A stretch of DNA of 64,000 nucleotides from Chitinophaga pollutisoli (GCF_038396755.1 NZ_CP149822.1:1-64000), one strand, 5' to 3'. Shown: positions 26,533 through 35,680, numbered from the stretch's first letter. Program-made: numbers and translations. Notes: a model not told the origin generated them from the letters alone.

Positions 26533-26630
26533 TAAAATGTTTGTTGTTAAAAGAGAATGGTGCTGACGGTGGACTAGTTTAAACCGGCATACCACACATT
26601 GGTTAAAATTGTTTTATTAGAACAAAAAGA

Positions 26631-28574
26631 TTATTCAAATGGTTTACGATTAATCACTTCATCTTGCACCAGGTTGATAAATCCTTGTACATCCATGGTG
26701 CCCAGGTCTCCTTTCGCCTGGCGGCGTACCGCCACTTTCTCGTCTGTCTCTTCTTTTTCTCCCAGCACCAGCATGTAGGGAATCTTGGCTAATTCCGCTT
26801 CGCGGATCTTTTTGCCGATCTTTTCGTTCCGGTCGTCAATTTCAGCGCGAATTTCGGCATTTTTAAGCAATTCAGCGACTTTTTCTGCATACGGCACGAA
26901 CTTGTCACTAATCGGCAGGATTTTGGCCTGTACCGGCGTGAGCCACAGGGGGAACTTGCCTGCGCAGTGCTCGATCAGCACGGCGATGAAGCGTTCCAGC
27001 GAACCGAAGGGCGCGCGGTGGATCATCACGGGGCGGTGCGGTTTGTTATCCGGACCGATATACTCCAGTTCGAAGCGCTCGGGCAGGTTGTAATCCACCT
27101 GGATGGTACCCAGCTGCCATTTACGGCCGAGGGCGTCTTTCACCATGAAATCAAGTTTCGGGCCATAGAATGCGGCTTCGCCGTATTCCACTACCGTGCG
27201 GAGCCCCTTTTCGGCTGCCGCCTCGATAATCGCCTGCTCGGCGCGTTCCCAGTTTTCATCGGTGCCGATGTATTTGCTGCGGTCTTCCTGGTCGCGCAAG
27301 GAAATCTGGGCGGTATAATCCGTAAAGTTGAGGCTTTTGAATACGTACAGCACCAGGTCGATCACCTTGATGAACTCGTCTTTCACCTGGTCGGGGCGGC
27401 AGAAAAGGTGGGCATCGTCCTGGGTAAAGCCCCGCACGCGGGTAAGCCCGTGGAGCTCGCCGTGCTGCTCGTACCGGTATACCGTGCCGAATTCGGCCAG
27501 GCGCACCGGCAGATCTTTATAAGACTTCGGGGAAGCTTTGTAGATCTCGCAGTGGTGCGGACAGTTCATGGGCTTCAGCAGGAATTCCTCGCCTTCTTCG
27601 GGCGTATGGATGGGCTGGAAGCTGTCTTTACCGTATTTCTCGTAGTGCCCGGAGGTCACGTACAATTGTTTGCTGCCGATGTGCGGGGTTACCACGGGAA
27701 GGTAACCGCTTTCTACCTGGGCGCGCTGGAGGAAGGATTGCAGGCGCTCGCGGAGCATGGCGCCTTTAGGCAGCCACAGTGGCAGGCCCAGGCCCACGCG
27801 CTCGGAGAAGGCGAACAGTTCCAGTTCCTTGCCCAGCTTGCGGTGGTCACGTTTTTTTGCTTCCTCAATCAGCACCAGGTATTCGTCGAGCTCTTTCTGG
27901 GAAGGGAACGTAATGCCGTATATGCGGGTCAGCATCTTGTTTTTTTCGTTGCCCTGCCAGTAAGCCCCGGCGATATTGGTGAGTTTTACGGCCTTGATGA
28001 AGCCGGTATTGGGAATGTGCGGCCCGCGGCAGAGGTCCGTGAAGGCGCCCTGCGTGTAAAACGTGATGGAGCCGTCTTCCAGCTTTTCGAGGAGGTCCAG
28101 TTTATAGGGGTCGCCTTTCGCTTTGAAGTAAGCGATGGCATCCGCCTTGGATACGTCTTTGCGGACGTAGGCGTTGTTCTGTTTGGCCAGTTCGTTCATT
28201 TTGGCTTCCAGCTGGCGAAGCTCCTCGTCGGAGATCTGCCGGCCGTCCAGGTCTACATCGTAGAAGAAGCCGCCGTTTTCCAGCGGGGGACCGTAGCCGA
28301 ATTTCACTCCCGGATACAGGCTTTCCAGCGCTTCCGCCATCAGGTGCGCAGAAGAGTGCCACATGGTCGCCTTGCCGTCCGCATCCGTCCAGGTCAGCAG
28401 CTGCAATGCGCCGTCCTTCGAAATGGGGCGGGTGGCGTCTACCACCTGACCGTTTATCTTCGCCGCCAGCACCTTGCGGGCCAGCCCTTCGCTGATGGAT
28501 TTTGCGATGTCCAGTGCAGTTACGCCTTGCTCATACTGTCTTACAGCGCCATCCGGGAATGTAATGTTGATCAT
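26631..28574 (-). CDS. thrS: Threonyl-tRNA synthetase
   Basis: 647 residues from the ATG at 28574, preceded at good spacing by AAAAGGA; a TTG five codons upstream is less likely. It charges tRNA-Thr with threonine. The N-terminal TGS domain ([14 protein letters not shown]) covers about 1-62. The editing domain carries [10 protein letters not shown] near residue 80, with the tHxxxH-type metal/editing His residues. The class II catalytic core has the zinc ligands and motif 2 region ([23 protein letters not shown]) and motif 3 ([11 protein letters not shown]). The anticodon-binding domain occupies the last ~100 residues. It is the first gene of a thrS-infC unit. Confidence 0.97.
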   Translation of the reverse strand: MINITFPDGAVRQYEQGVTALDIAKSISEGLARKVLAAKINGQVVDATRPISKDGALQLLTWTDADGKATMWHSSAHLMAEALESLYPGVKFGYGPPLENGGFFYDVDLDGRQISDEELRQLEAKMNELAKQNNAYVRKDVSKADAIAYFKAKGDPYKLDLLEKLEDGSITFYTQGAFTDLCRGPHIPNTGFIKAVKLTNIAGAYWQGNEKNKMLTRIYGITFPSQKELDEYLVLIEEAKKRDHRKLGKELELFAFSERVGLGLPLWLPKGAMLRERLQSFLQRAQVESGYLPVVTPHIGSKQLYVTSGHYEKYGKDSFQPIHTPEEGEEFLLKPMNCPHHCEIYKASPKSYKDLPVRLAEFGTVYRYEQHGELHGLTRVRGFTQDDAHLFCRPDQVKDEFIKVIDLVLYVFKSLNFTDYTAQISLRDQEDRSKYIGTDENWERAEQAIIEAAAEKGLRTVVEYGEAAFYGPKLDFMVKDALGRKWQLGTIQVDYNLPERFELEYIGPDNKPHRPVMIHRAPFGSLERFIAVLIEHCAGKFPLWLTPVQAKILPISDKFVPYAEKVAELLKNAEIRAEIDDRNEKIGKKIREAELAKIPYMLVLGEKEETDEKVAVRRQAKGDLGTMDVQGFINLVQDEVINRKPFE

Positions 28575-28775
28575 AAATCCTTTTCTCAAATAAAATGCAT
28601 GCGAAATTACAAAATCAATTACGATTTAGGAAATATGGTGTATGTCTTCCAAAAACCAATCGCATACAGATAAACACGAATTACGATAAATGGACTGCCA
28701 CCGCCGCGCAGCTCCTTTTTTACTCCGGAATTTTCGCCCAGGCACCCAGTTTGCCGGCGCTCCCGACAGCCTCTG

Positions 28776-28852
28776 ATGTAGATTAAGGTAGATAACAGGT
28801 AGTTAAGACGTAGATTACAGGTAGATTAGAGGTAGATTAAAGGTAGATTCTC
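28776..28852 (+). repeat. Seven imperfect 11-bp tandem repeats upstream of the glycosylase gene
   Basis: Seven consecutive 11-mers of consensus GGTAGATTAnA run from 28776 to 28852 (for example GGTAGATTAGA at 28820 and GGTAGATTAAA at 28831). The array ends 13 bases before the next ATG. The 11-bp spacing is one helical turn, so repeated sites would face the same side of DNA. The rest of the thrS-to-glycosylase gap (28575-28775) shows nothing I can name. Confidence 0.8.
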
Positions 28853-28865
28853 CTATTTTTACCGG

Positions 28866-29555
28866 ATGAAGACGCTGGCCGACAAGATCATTCATTTCAA
28901 CACGCATCTCTCCTATCATGGCCGGTTGCCGGCGGGCATCCGCATCATGAACCCCTTTGCGGAGAACCCTTCGGTCATCCCCGTGATGGAATCTTTCTAC
29001 CGGAAATTTTACAGCGACGGCCACCGCCGCCGGATGATCATCGGCATCAACCCCGGCCGCTTCGGTGCGGCGCTCTCCGGCGTCCCATTTACCGACTCGG
29101 CGCGCCTGGCCGACCCCTGCGGTATTACGTACCCGGGGTTCAAATCCTACGAAGTGTCTTCCGTATTTGTGTACGACGTGATCGCCGCTTACGGCGGGCC
29201 GGAGGCGTTTTACCGCGATTTCTACATCGGGTCCATGTGTCCGCTGGGGTTCACCATCCAGAAGCCGGGCGGAAAAGAAGTGAATTATAACTACTATGAC
29301 AGCAAAGCCCTCACCGCGGCCGTTTACCCTTTCATGGTCGAAAGCCTCCGCAAACAAGTGGAATTCGGGCTCGACCGGGAGGTGGCTTATGTACTAGGTA
29401 CGGGCAAAAACGCGGCGTTCGTGCAGCAGGTGAACGCGGCGGAAGGGTTCTTCAAAAAACTCATCCCCCTCGAACATCCCCGCTTCGTCATGCAATATAA
29501 ATTGAAAAGCAAGCAGGAATATATAGATAAATACCTGAGGGCGTTTGCGGAGTAA
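28866..29555 (+). CDS. Uracil-DNA glycosylase superfamily protein (SMUG2/DUF4918-like)
   Basis: 229 residues. Motif 1 at about 60-77, GINPGRFGAALSGVPFTD, closely parallels the SMUG1 active-site motif (GMNPGPFG...GVPF). A C-terminal motif-2-like segment, LEHPRFVMQY near residue 205, supplies the His. Between them are conserved-looking SMCPLGF and NYNYYDSKAL. Family knowledge: SMUG2-like enzymes excise uracil or related damaged bases; this Bacteroidota subgroup is also catalogued as DUF4918. There is no signal peptide, so the protein is cytosolic. It stands alone, flanked upstream by an 11-bp repeat array and downstream by inverted repeats. Assignment to the superfamily is firm; the exact substrate is not. 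Confidence 0.8.
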   Translation: MKTLADKIIHFNTHLSYHGRLPAGIRIMNPFAENPSVIPVMESFYRKFYSDGHRRRMIIGINPGRFGAALSGVPFTDSARLADPCGITYPGFKSYEVSSVFVYDVIAAYGGPEAFYRDFYIGSMCPLGFTIQKPGGKEVNYNYYDSKALTAAVYPFMVESLRKQVEFGLDREVAYVLGTGKNAAFVQQVNAAEGFFKKLIPLEHPRFVMQYKLKSKQEYIDKYLRAFAE

Positions 29556-29886
29556 TCGTGGAGGCCGTGCCTTAGTTACTGTATACAAACAGTAAGGTTA
29601 CTATAGGTATAAAGAGGGGTAAATGTATATCAAAGGTATATCAGCATGTAAGTTGGTTTGCAGTAACCCTATAGTTACCATGCTGTTACGATGAAGTAAC
29701 TACACTTTTACCCCTCATTTACCTACATCGATATACATTCCCGCCCCTTTTTCTCACCCGGACTTGTCACTATTGCCACTATAGGCAACATATTTGCCAA
29801 CAGGCCCAGCAATAGCCCTGCATGCACTCCATACCCGCTCAGTAGGGACTTAGCAGGGATACCGTACTGTAACCGTACCAACCGCG
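29556..29886. repeat. Intergenic region with nested inverted repeats, no gene
   Basis: This 331-base gap has no credible coding frame. TTACTGT at 29576 pairs with ACAGTAA at 29589. GGTTACTATAGG (29596) pairs with CCTATAGTTACC (29668) with one mismatch. GAGGGGTAAA (29614) pairs with TTTACCCCTC (29707). AATGTATATC (29622) pairs with GATATACATT (29730). The sequence is rich in GGTA/TACC words like those in the array upstream of the glycosylase gene. From about 29745 to 29886 nothing further is recognised. Confidence 0.7.
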
Positions 29887-30462
29887 TCACCGGATCGTAT
29901 CTTTCGGGACGGCGCAAACGGCTTTGACGCCATAAGGGTTCACCGTGATGGTATCGCCTCCGAGCCAGTAAGCCCCGTGCCCGCCAAAAGCCTCCGGGCA
30001 ATGGTACCGGTACATCCCCCCCGACACGGCGCCCGTTTGCCGCAGCAGGTCGAACAGTTGCTCCGACGCCATTTCATAGGAATGCCGCCGCCCTTCCAGT
30101 CCCCCGTGCTCCAGGGGCATCGCCGCCAGCTCCGCCGCAATGCTGCCCGTATTCAGTTCAAGGGCTCCCGCGTGTACGGAATCCAATCCGGATGTATATA
30201 ACGGCAGGCTGTCGAGCCGCCGCTTCATGATCGCCGCCGCCGCGTCGGTCAGCAGGGTGTCTCCCGCCGCCAGCGCGCCCGTCAGCACCGAGTAACTCTC
30301 CATCACCCGGCGCAGCGAATCCTGCAGCACCGCCGGGATCTCCACCTTTTCAAAACTCACCACCGGGTTCTCCCCTTCCCCCGCCGGCGCTTTGGCCGGC
30401 TGCGTACAGGCCGCCGCGGAAAAAACCGCCGTCAAACCCCATATCCAGATTTTCCTGCCCAT
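29887..30462 (-). CDS. DUF3347 domain lipoprotein, possible heavy-metal-related
   Basis: 191 residues. A lipoprotein signal ends in SAAAC (Cys about residue 19), followed by a Pro/Ala/Gly-rich linker. Residues ~45-190 resemble DUF3347: an early helix with YSVLTGALAAGD, then RRHSYEMASEQLFDLL, then the C-terminal signature YHCPEAFGGHGAYWLGGDTITVNPYG and a second Cys in KAVCAVPK. In the family this signature reads CPMAF...GAYWLS...NPY...MLTCG. The domain is often found in, or next to, CusB-type copper-efflux proteins. Here it is a stand-alone lipoprotein about 5 kb from the RND efflux directon. A metal-related periplasmic role is inferred, not shown. Confidence 0.8.
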   Translation of the reverse strand: MGRKIWIWGLTAVFSAAACTQPAKAPAGEGENPVVSFEKVEIPAVLQDSLRRVMESYSVLTGALAAGDTLLTDAAAAIMKRRLDSLPLYTSGLDSVHAGALELNTGSIAAELAAMPLEHGGLEGRRHSYEMASEQLFDLLRQTGAVSGGMYRYHCPEAFGGHGAYWLGGDTITVNPYGVKAVCAVPKDTIR

Positions 30463-30479
30463 ATGAACCTAGTTTCCAA

Positions 30480-30487
30480 CAAATATA
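30480..30487 (-). promoter_or_regulatory. -7 element for the DUF3347 lipoprotein gene
   Basis: The minus strand reads TATATTTG, matching TAnnTTTG, about 18 bases before the ATG. I see no good -33 TTTG at the usual distance. Confidence 0.5.
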
Positions 30488-30503
30488 GATGGAAAAAATT
30501 GAC

Positions 30504-30511
30504 TATCTTTG
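30504..30511 (+). promoter_or_regulatory. -7 element for the ABC-F gene
   Basis: TATCTTTG is a perfect TAnnTTTG match, 21 bases before the ABC-F start codon. Together with the opposite element at 30480 it makes a compact divergent promoter region. Confidence 0.6.
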
Positions 30512-30532
30512 CGGGTTTAATATCGATTTCAC

Positions 30533-32467
30533 ATGCTCATCGCACTGCAGGACATTACTTTTGAATTCGGCGCAAGGACTATCATAGAAGACAGCTCATG
30601 GCATATCGTACCGGGTGACCGCGTAGGGCTGATCGGCCTCAACGGCACGGGGAAATCCACGCTCCTCCGCATTATCAATGGAGAATACACCATTTCCAAA
30701 GGGAGTATCAATAAGAGCAAAGACCTCACCATCGGGTTCTTCAACCAGGACCTCCTCAGCTTCGAATCCGACGAATCCATCCTCAGCGTGGGTATGACCG
30801 CCTTCGAAAAGGCCGTGAAAGTGGAAAAGGAACTGGAAGAACTGACCAAAAAGCTCGAAACTTCCGAAGACGAGGCCCTGCTCATGGAGTACAGCGAAAA
30901 ACTCCATGAGTTCGATATCCTCGACGGCTACAACATCCGCCACAAAACCGCCACGGTGCTGGAAGGCCTCGGCTTTTCCACCTCCGACTTGGAACGTCCC
31001 TACAACCAGTTCTCCGGCGGCTGGCGCATGCGCGTGCTCCTGGCCAAGCTCATCCTGCAGCAGCCCGACGTGCTCATGCTCGACGAGCCCACGAACCACC
31101 TCGACCTTCCCTCCATTGAATGGTTGGAAAAATACCTCAGCAACTACGACGGCGCCGTGATCATTGTTTCGCACGACCGTTACTTCCTCGACCGCATGGT
31201 TAACAAGATCGTGGAACTATACCAGCAGGAACTCCATCACTATGCCGGTAACTACGAGGATTATGAAGAAGAGAAGTCGCTCCGCCGCGAATTGCAGCAG
31301 CGCGCTTTCGAAAACCAGCAGGATTACATCCGCCAGCAGGAACGATTCATCGAACGGTTCAAGGCCAAAGCCTCCAAAGCCGCGCAGGCACAGTCGATCA
31401 TGAAACGCCTCGACCGTTTGGAGCGCGTGGAGCAGGTCGATAACGGACCTTCCAAGATCCGGATGAACTTTAGTGTAGACAAGATCCCGGGCAAGATACT
31501 TTGCACGCTGAATGGCGTGTCGAAGTCATATGGCCCGATTAAAATATTGGAAAACGCCCGCGCGGAAATCAACCGGGGCGACAAAATCGCCCTCATCGGT
31601 GCGAACGGTAAAGGAAAATCCACCCTGCTGCGCGTGATCGACGGGTCAGATAGCTATGAAGGCGACCGCCAGCCAGGGCACAACGTGGTGACGAGCTTCT
31701 ACGCCCAGCACCAGCTGGAGTCGCTGCATCTCGACAACGAGATCCTGGAGGAGCTGAAAAGCTGCGCCAGCGGGAATACCGAAATGGAGCTCCGCGGTTT
31801 GCTCGGCGCGTTCCTGTTCCAGGGCGACGACGTTTTCAAGAAGATCCGCATCCTTTCTGGTGGTGAAAAGGCGCGCGTGGCGCTGGCGAAAGTGATCATC
31901 AGCAAAGCGAACTTCCTGCTGCTCGACGAACCTACGAACCACCTGGATATGAACTCGGTGGACATGTTGATTGATGCTTTGGGTAAATATGAAGGCAGCC
32001 TCGTGCTGGTGAGCCACGACCGTTATTTCGTAAGCCGCACGGCCAATAAGATATGGGAGATCGTGGACGGCGAGATCAAGGAATTCGACGGCACCTACAC
32101 CGAGTGGGAAGAATGGAAAAAACGAATGGCCGCCCAGGCGCAACCGGCGAAAGCGGAAAAGGAAAAGAAATCCGCCCCCGCTCCTGTGCAGCAACAGAAA
32201 GCCCCCGTCGATAATACCCTCAAAAAGGAATTGCAGAAGCAGCAACGCCAGGTGCAGAACCTGGAAAAGCAGCTTGGCGACTTGAAAGCCAAAGTGCAGC
32301 AACTGGAAGCCGATATGGCGAATCCGGATATTTATGCGGACAAGAACAAGTTCAAATCCGTGGAATCCGCCTATAAAACAGCGTCCGCCGAACTGGCTAA
32401 AGCCATGGCGGAATATGAGGCGGCTTTCGAGAAAGTGATGGAACTGGAAGAGAAAGCACAAGGATGA
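30533..32467 (+). CDS. ABC-F family ATPase with Uup-like C-terminal domain
   Basis: 644 residues and no transmembrane segments. There are two ATP-binding cassettes. The first has Walker A GLNGTGKST, signature FSGGWRMR and Walker B VLMLDEPTNHLD. The second has GANGKGKST, LSGGEKAR and FLLLDEPTNHLD. A charged linker (about 240-310) joins them. A C-terminal ~110-residue region with a Lys/Gln-rich coiled coil (LKKELQKQQRQVQNLEKQLG) resembles the Uup C-terminal domain, which binds DNA or RNA. ABC-F proteins act on the ribosome, resolving stalls, or confer antibiotic protection. The linker gives no clear resistance assignment, so a housekeeping translation role is more likely. A strong terminator follows. 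Confidence 0.93.
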   Translation: MLIALQDITFEFGARTIIEDSSWHIVPGDRVGLIGLNGTGKSTLLRIINGEYTISKGSINKSKDLTIGFFNQDLLSFESDESILSVGMTAFEKAVKVEKELEELTKKLETSEDEALLMEYSEKLHEFDILDGYNIRHKTATVLEGLGFSTSDLERPYNQFSGGWRMRVLLAKLILQQPDVLMLDEPTNHLDLPSIEWLEKYLSNYDGAVIIVSHDRYFLDRMVNKIVELYQQELHHYAGNYEDYEEEKSLRRELQQRAFENQQDYIRQQERFIERFKAKASKAAQAQSIMKRLDRLERVEQVDNGPSKIRMNFSVDKIPGKILCTLNGVSKSYGPIKILENARAEINRGDKIALIGANGKGKSTLLRVIDGSDSYEGDRQPGHNVVTSFYAQHQLESLHLDNEILEELKSCASGNTEMELRGLLGAFLFQGDDVFKKIRILSGGEKARVALAKVIISKANFLLLDEPTNHLDMNSVDMLIDALGKYEGSLVLVSHDRYFVSRTANKIWEIVDGEIKEFDGTYTEWEEWKKRMAAQAQPAKAEKEKKSAPAPVQQQKAPVDNTLKKELQKQQRQVQNLEKQLGDLKAKVQQLEADMANPDIYADKNKFKSVESAYKTASAELAKAMAEYEAAFEKVMELEEKAQG

Positions 32468-32491
32468 TAACCGATTGTTTTCAGATAGTTG

Positions 32492-32520
32492 TCCCCCGGC
32501 AGGTCCGGGGGATTTTTTTT
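32492..32520 (+). terminator. Rho-independent terminator of the ABC-F gene
   Basis: An 8-bp stem (TCCCCCGG with CCGGGGGA), five-base loop and a run of eight T, 24 bases after the stop codon. Confidence 0.93.
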
Positions 32521-32622
32521 GCCGGGCGGTGGTGAAGGGGAAAGTTCATTTTATGTAGCAAATCCCGCAATTGGTGTAAAAAACATCTCGAACGGAATGC
32601 TTACATTTATATTGAACCGAGC

Positions 32623-33645
32623 ATGGACATCCTGAAGACAATCACGCGCCTGCGGTTGCATCACGTAATATTTTGGGCCGCCTTCTTTGTGGTGTGGATC
32701 ACATTGCGGATCGACGATTACCCCGACCTCACACCCACGGTGCTGGCCGGGTTGCTGAAGATCGTTTCGCTCGCGGGGGCGGTGTATTTCACCAATTACG
32801 TCCTGATCCCGAAGTTCCTGTACAAGAAGCGGTATGGGACCTTTGCCCTGAGTTTTACGGTGCTGGTGGGGGCAACAGGGTTTGCGGTGATTAAGATATT
32901 GAACTGGATCCTCCTGCCCTATGCGTCCACGATCTCGCATTGGCCCAACGCCACGCTGAACAGCCAGCTGTACGATGTGTATATCCCCTTGTTTTTCATG
33001 GTGGGCGCGGCGGCGGGGATCAAGTTTTACATCGACCAGATCAGAACACTCCATCATTTGCAGAGCGCCCTTCGCGCGGGCGCCGAACAGGAGCTCCAGT
33101 TCCTCCGTTCCCAGATCAACCCGCATTCGCTCTTCAATTCCCTCAACACGATCTACTTCCTCATCCGTAAAGATAACCCCCTCGCACGCGAAACCCTCCT
33201 GCGCTTCTCAGACCTCCTCCGCTACCAGCTCTACGAATGCAATTCCGAAAAAATCGACATTGCCAAAGAAATCCAATACCTGGAAAATTACCTGGCGCTG
33301 CAAAGGCTCCGGCACGACGAGCAATACCACATCCATTTCGAGTACGCGCCCGAGGTCAAGGATTTCGAAATCGCGCCTTTGCTGCTGATGCCTTTCGTGG
33401 AAAATGCCTTCAAGCACATCTCGCATCAAACGGCGAACAAGGTTCATATCCAGATGGAGCGGGAAAACGGACGGTTCTCATTTACGGTGAAAAACACCTG
33501 TGAGTCCCGGCCGCAGGGCGCGCCGGGAGGCATCGGGCTGGCCAATGTCAAACGGCGGCTGGAGCTTTTGTATAATGGAAAACACTCGCTCGATATCGCA
33601 CCGGGTGCGCATCAGTTTGCAGTCACTTTAACCTTGCTGGTATGA
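32623..33645 (+). CDS. LytS/YehU-type sensor histidine kinase
   Basis: 340 residues. Four TM segments (about 12-28, 42-62, 73-95 and 118-135) form the membrane sensor with almost no extracytoplasmic domain. A short coiled coil (IRTLHHLQSALRAGAEQELQF) leads into the His_kinase domain with His168 in QINPHSLFNSLN. The family usually reads INPHFLFN, so a Ser replaces the Phe next to the phospho-acceptor. The ATPase part has the N box (LLLMPFVENAFKH) and a G box (GIGLANVKRRLELLY). It is paired with a LytTR regulator whose ATG overlaps its stop. Membrane-located sensor; the stimulus is unknown. Confidence 0.92.
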   Translation: MDILKTITRLRLHHVIFWAAFFVVWITLRIDDYPDLTPTVLAGLLKIVSLAGAVYFTNYVLIPKFLYKKRYGTFALSFTVLVGATGFAVIKILNWILLPYASTISHWPNATLNSQLYDVYIPLFFMVGAAAGIKFYIDQIRTLHHLQSALRAGAEQELQFLRSQINPHSLFNSLNTIYFLIRKDNPLARETLLRFSDLLRYQLYECNSEKIDIAKEIQYLENYLALQRLRHDEQYHIHFEYAPEVKDFEIAPLLLMPFVENAFKHISHQTANKVHIQMERENGRFSFTVKNTCESRPQGAPGGIGLANVKRRLELLYNGKHSLDIAPGAHQFAVTLTLLV

Positions 33646-34334
33646 AATTACAATGTCTGGTGGTAGACGATGAGCCCATGGCGCGGCAGGGCCTCCGCGA
33701 ATACATCGCCGACGTCAGCTTCCTGGAATGGGCCGGAGAATGCGAGAATGCCCTCAAAGCGGCGGAATTCCTGCAGCAGCAGCCGGTCGACCTCCTTTTC
33801 CTCGACATTCGCCTGCCGCGCCTCAGCGGGCTGGAATTCCTGCGGACCCTCCCGCATAGGCCCCTCACCATCATCACCACCGCCTACCCCGACCACGCGC
33901 TGGAAGGCTTCGAGCTGGATGTGCTCGACTATCTGCTCAAACCCGTTTCCTTCGAACGGTTCCTCAAAGCCGTCAACAAGGCGAAAGCACAATTGAAACA
34001 AGACGCGCCGGACCACTTCTATATCAAATGCGAACACCGCCTGGAAAAGATCCGGTTGGCCGATGTGCTCTTCGTGGAAGCGTTGCAGAATTACATCGCC
34101 GTGCATACGCTGCAGCGCAAATACATCACCTACCTCACATTCAAGGCCGTGGAAGAATACCTGCCGGCGGAACAGTTCATCAAAGTGCATAAATCGTACA
34201 TCGTAGCCGCTTCAAAAATCGACAGCATCGAAGGCAACACGATCCTGGTAGGCACGAATGAAGTGCCCGTCAGCCGCGCGCTGCGCGACGAGGTGATGGA
34301 AAAGATCCTGCAGAACCGTTACCTAAAGCGCTGA
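33642..34334 (+). CDS. LytTR-family response regulator
   Basis: 230 residues. The receiver domain (1-120) has the Asp pair in VVDDEP, phospho-acceptor Asp55 in LLFLDIRLP, Thr in IITTAY and Lys in LLKPVSF. A LytTR DNA-binding domain follows at about 128-228 ([37 protein letters not shown]). The ATG overlaps the kinase stop by four bases, indicating translational coupling and a cognate pair. Target genes are unknown; LytTR regulators often control envelope or polysaccharide genes. Its 3' end overlaps the convergent trhO gene by 12 bases. Confidence 0.94.
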   Translation: MKLQCLVVDDEPMARQGLREYIADVSFLEWAGECENALKAAEFLQQQPVDLLFLDIRLPRLSGLEFLRTLPHRPLTIITTAYPDHALEGFELDVLDYLLKPVSFERFLKAVNKAKAQLKQDAPDHFYIKCEHRLEKIRLADVLFVEALQNYIAVHTLQRKYITYLTFKAVEEYLPAEQFIKVHKSYIVAASKIDSIEGNTILVGTNEVPVSRALRDEVMEKILQNRYLKR

Positions 34335-35363
34335 GTCTCCGGGTTTGGGCAGGCGCCGTCTCTTGCGTTTGTTGAAAAGCATCAGTCCCTTATCTATCCC
34401 TTTGCGCATTTCGGCCTGTTGTTCTTCAGGCAGGGCGATCACTTCCGCGCATGCTTCGCTGCAGCATTTGTTGTACTTCGCGGCGCATTTTTCGCATTGG
34501 ATGAAAAGCAGGTGGCAACCTTCGTTGGCGCAGTTGATGTGATCGTCGCAAGGTTCGCCGCATTGATGGCACTGGGAGATGATCTCTTCGGTGATGCGTT
34601 CGCCCAGGCGGTCGTCGAACACGAAGTTCTTGCCGCGGAATTTGTTGGGAAGCCCCTGCTCGCGGGCTTTGTTGGAATATTCGATGATGCCGCCTTCGAG
34701 GTGGTAGACGTTGTTGAAGCCGTGGTGCAGCATGTACGCGGAGGCTTTTTCGCAACGGATGCCGCCGGTGCAGTACATGATGATGTTCTTGTCTTTGTTG
34801 TCTTTCATCATTTCCACCGCCATGGGCAGTTGCTCGCGGAAGGTGTCCGACGGTACTTCCAGGGCTTTGTCGAAATGCCCCACTTCGAATTCGTAGTGGT
34901 TGCGCATATCTATAATTACGGTGTCGGGATCTTCGGTGAGTTCGTTGAAAGCGCGGGCGTCGAGGTATTTGCCGCGGTTATCCATGTCGAACGTGGGATC
35001 GTCGATCCCGTCGGCCACAATTTTCTCACGGACTTTAATTTTCAATACCCAGAACGATTTGCCGTCGTCTTCCACCGCGATGTTGAGGCGGATGCCGTTG
35101 AGGAAGGGAATAGTGTAAAGATGATCACGGAAGGCTTCATAATTGTGTTCCGGGATGCTGATCTGCGCGTTGATGCCTTCGTGGGCGACGTAAATACGCC
35201 CGAACACCCCAAGTTGATGAAGCGCCAGGTACAAATCATCCCTGAAAATCTGCGGATCGGAAATTTTGGCGTACTGGTAAAACGATACCGTAACGCGGCG
35301 GAAGGTTTCCGCGGCCAACCGTTGCTTTAACTCGGTGGCGGATACTCTGTTGTGAAGAACCAT
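34323..35363 (-). CDS. trhO: tRNA uridine(34) hydroxylase, rhodanese-like
   Basis: 346 residues. It hydroxylates U34 at C5 in tRNA, the first step towards (m)cmo5U, using oxygen (YceA/TrhO family). An N-terminal acylphosphatase-like domain covers about 20-115 ([12 protein letters not shown]). A rhodanese domain follows (about 130-235) with the conserved loop [11 protein letters not shown], catalytic Cys198. The C-terminal extension (about 255-346) is Cys-rich ([26 protein letters not shown]) and ends in basic residues (KRKRRRL); it probably binds zinc and RNA. The longer Cys-rich tail is typical of the larger family members. The gene is monocistronic and convergent with the LytTR gene. Confidence 0.92.
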   Translation of the reverse strand: MVLHNRVSATELKQRLAAETFRRVTVSFYQYAKISDPQIFRDDLYLALHQLGVFGRIYVAHEGINAQISIPEHNYEAFRDHLYTIPFLNGIRLNIAVEDDGKSFWVLKIKVREKIVADGIDDPTFDMDNRGKYLDARAFNELTEDPDTVIIDMRNHYEFEVGHFDKALEVPSDTFREQLPMAVEMMKDNKDKNIIMYCTGGIRCEKASAYMLHHGFNNVYHLEGGIIEYSNKAREQGLPNKFRGKNFVFDDRLGERITEEIISQCHQCGEPCDDHINCANEGCHLLFIQCEKCAAKYNKCCSEACAEVIALPEEQQAEMRKGIDKGLMLFNKRKRRRLPKPGDSAL

Positions 35364-35680
35364 ACTTGAATTTTAAGGACCAACGCCGGTGGAACAAAAT
35401 TCTTAATAAATTGATTGTCAAGCTGCAATTTCCTGGCATCTTCCAATTACGAAACCTGACAGGAACAGCAGGCGCAAAGTTACGGAAAAAAGTCGCTCCC
35501 TACTCTTTTGAGGGGATCAACCTCCTGGATTTCACGTCACATGTTTAAAAACTTATAAACATATCGAACATTTGCCCGGATACGGCAGTTAAATTATGGC
35601 ACGCTTTTGGAAAAGGGGGAATATGAGTGTGTTACCGACCCCGTGCAGTTTGAGATTTCTTAACCCTAAACGTCACCTGT
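35364..35680. other. Divergent intergenic region between trhO and a small plus-strand gene
   Basis: 317 bases without a convincing gene. The only element I can name is a minus-strand TAACTTTG (35475-35482), a TAnnTTTG -7 match that would give trhO a leader of about 105 bases. No good -33 is visible. The region from 35560 to 35680 probably holds the promoter of the small gene at 35681. Confidence 0.45.
35475..35482 (-). promoter_or_regulatory. Possible -7 element for trhO
   Basis: TAACTTTG on the minus strand fits TAnnTTTG; no convincing -33 partner was found. Confidence 0.4.

Noticed and set aside
26967..28673. 568-codon plus-strand frame opposite thrS
   Set aside because: thrS on the minus strand is complete with TGS and class II motifs; the plus frame has no recognisable features.
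29723..30001. 92-codon minus-strand frame overlapping the DUF3347 gene
   Set aside because: Mostly out-of-frame with the DUF3347 coding region and otherwise in repeat-rich intergenic DNA; Arg/Leu-rich without features.
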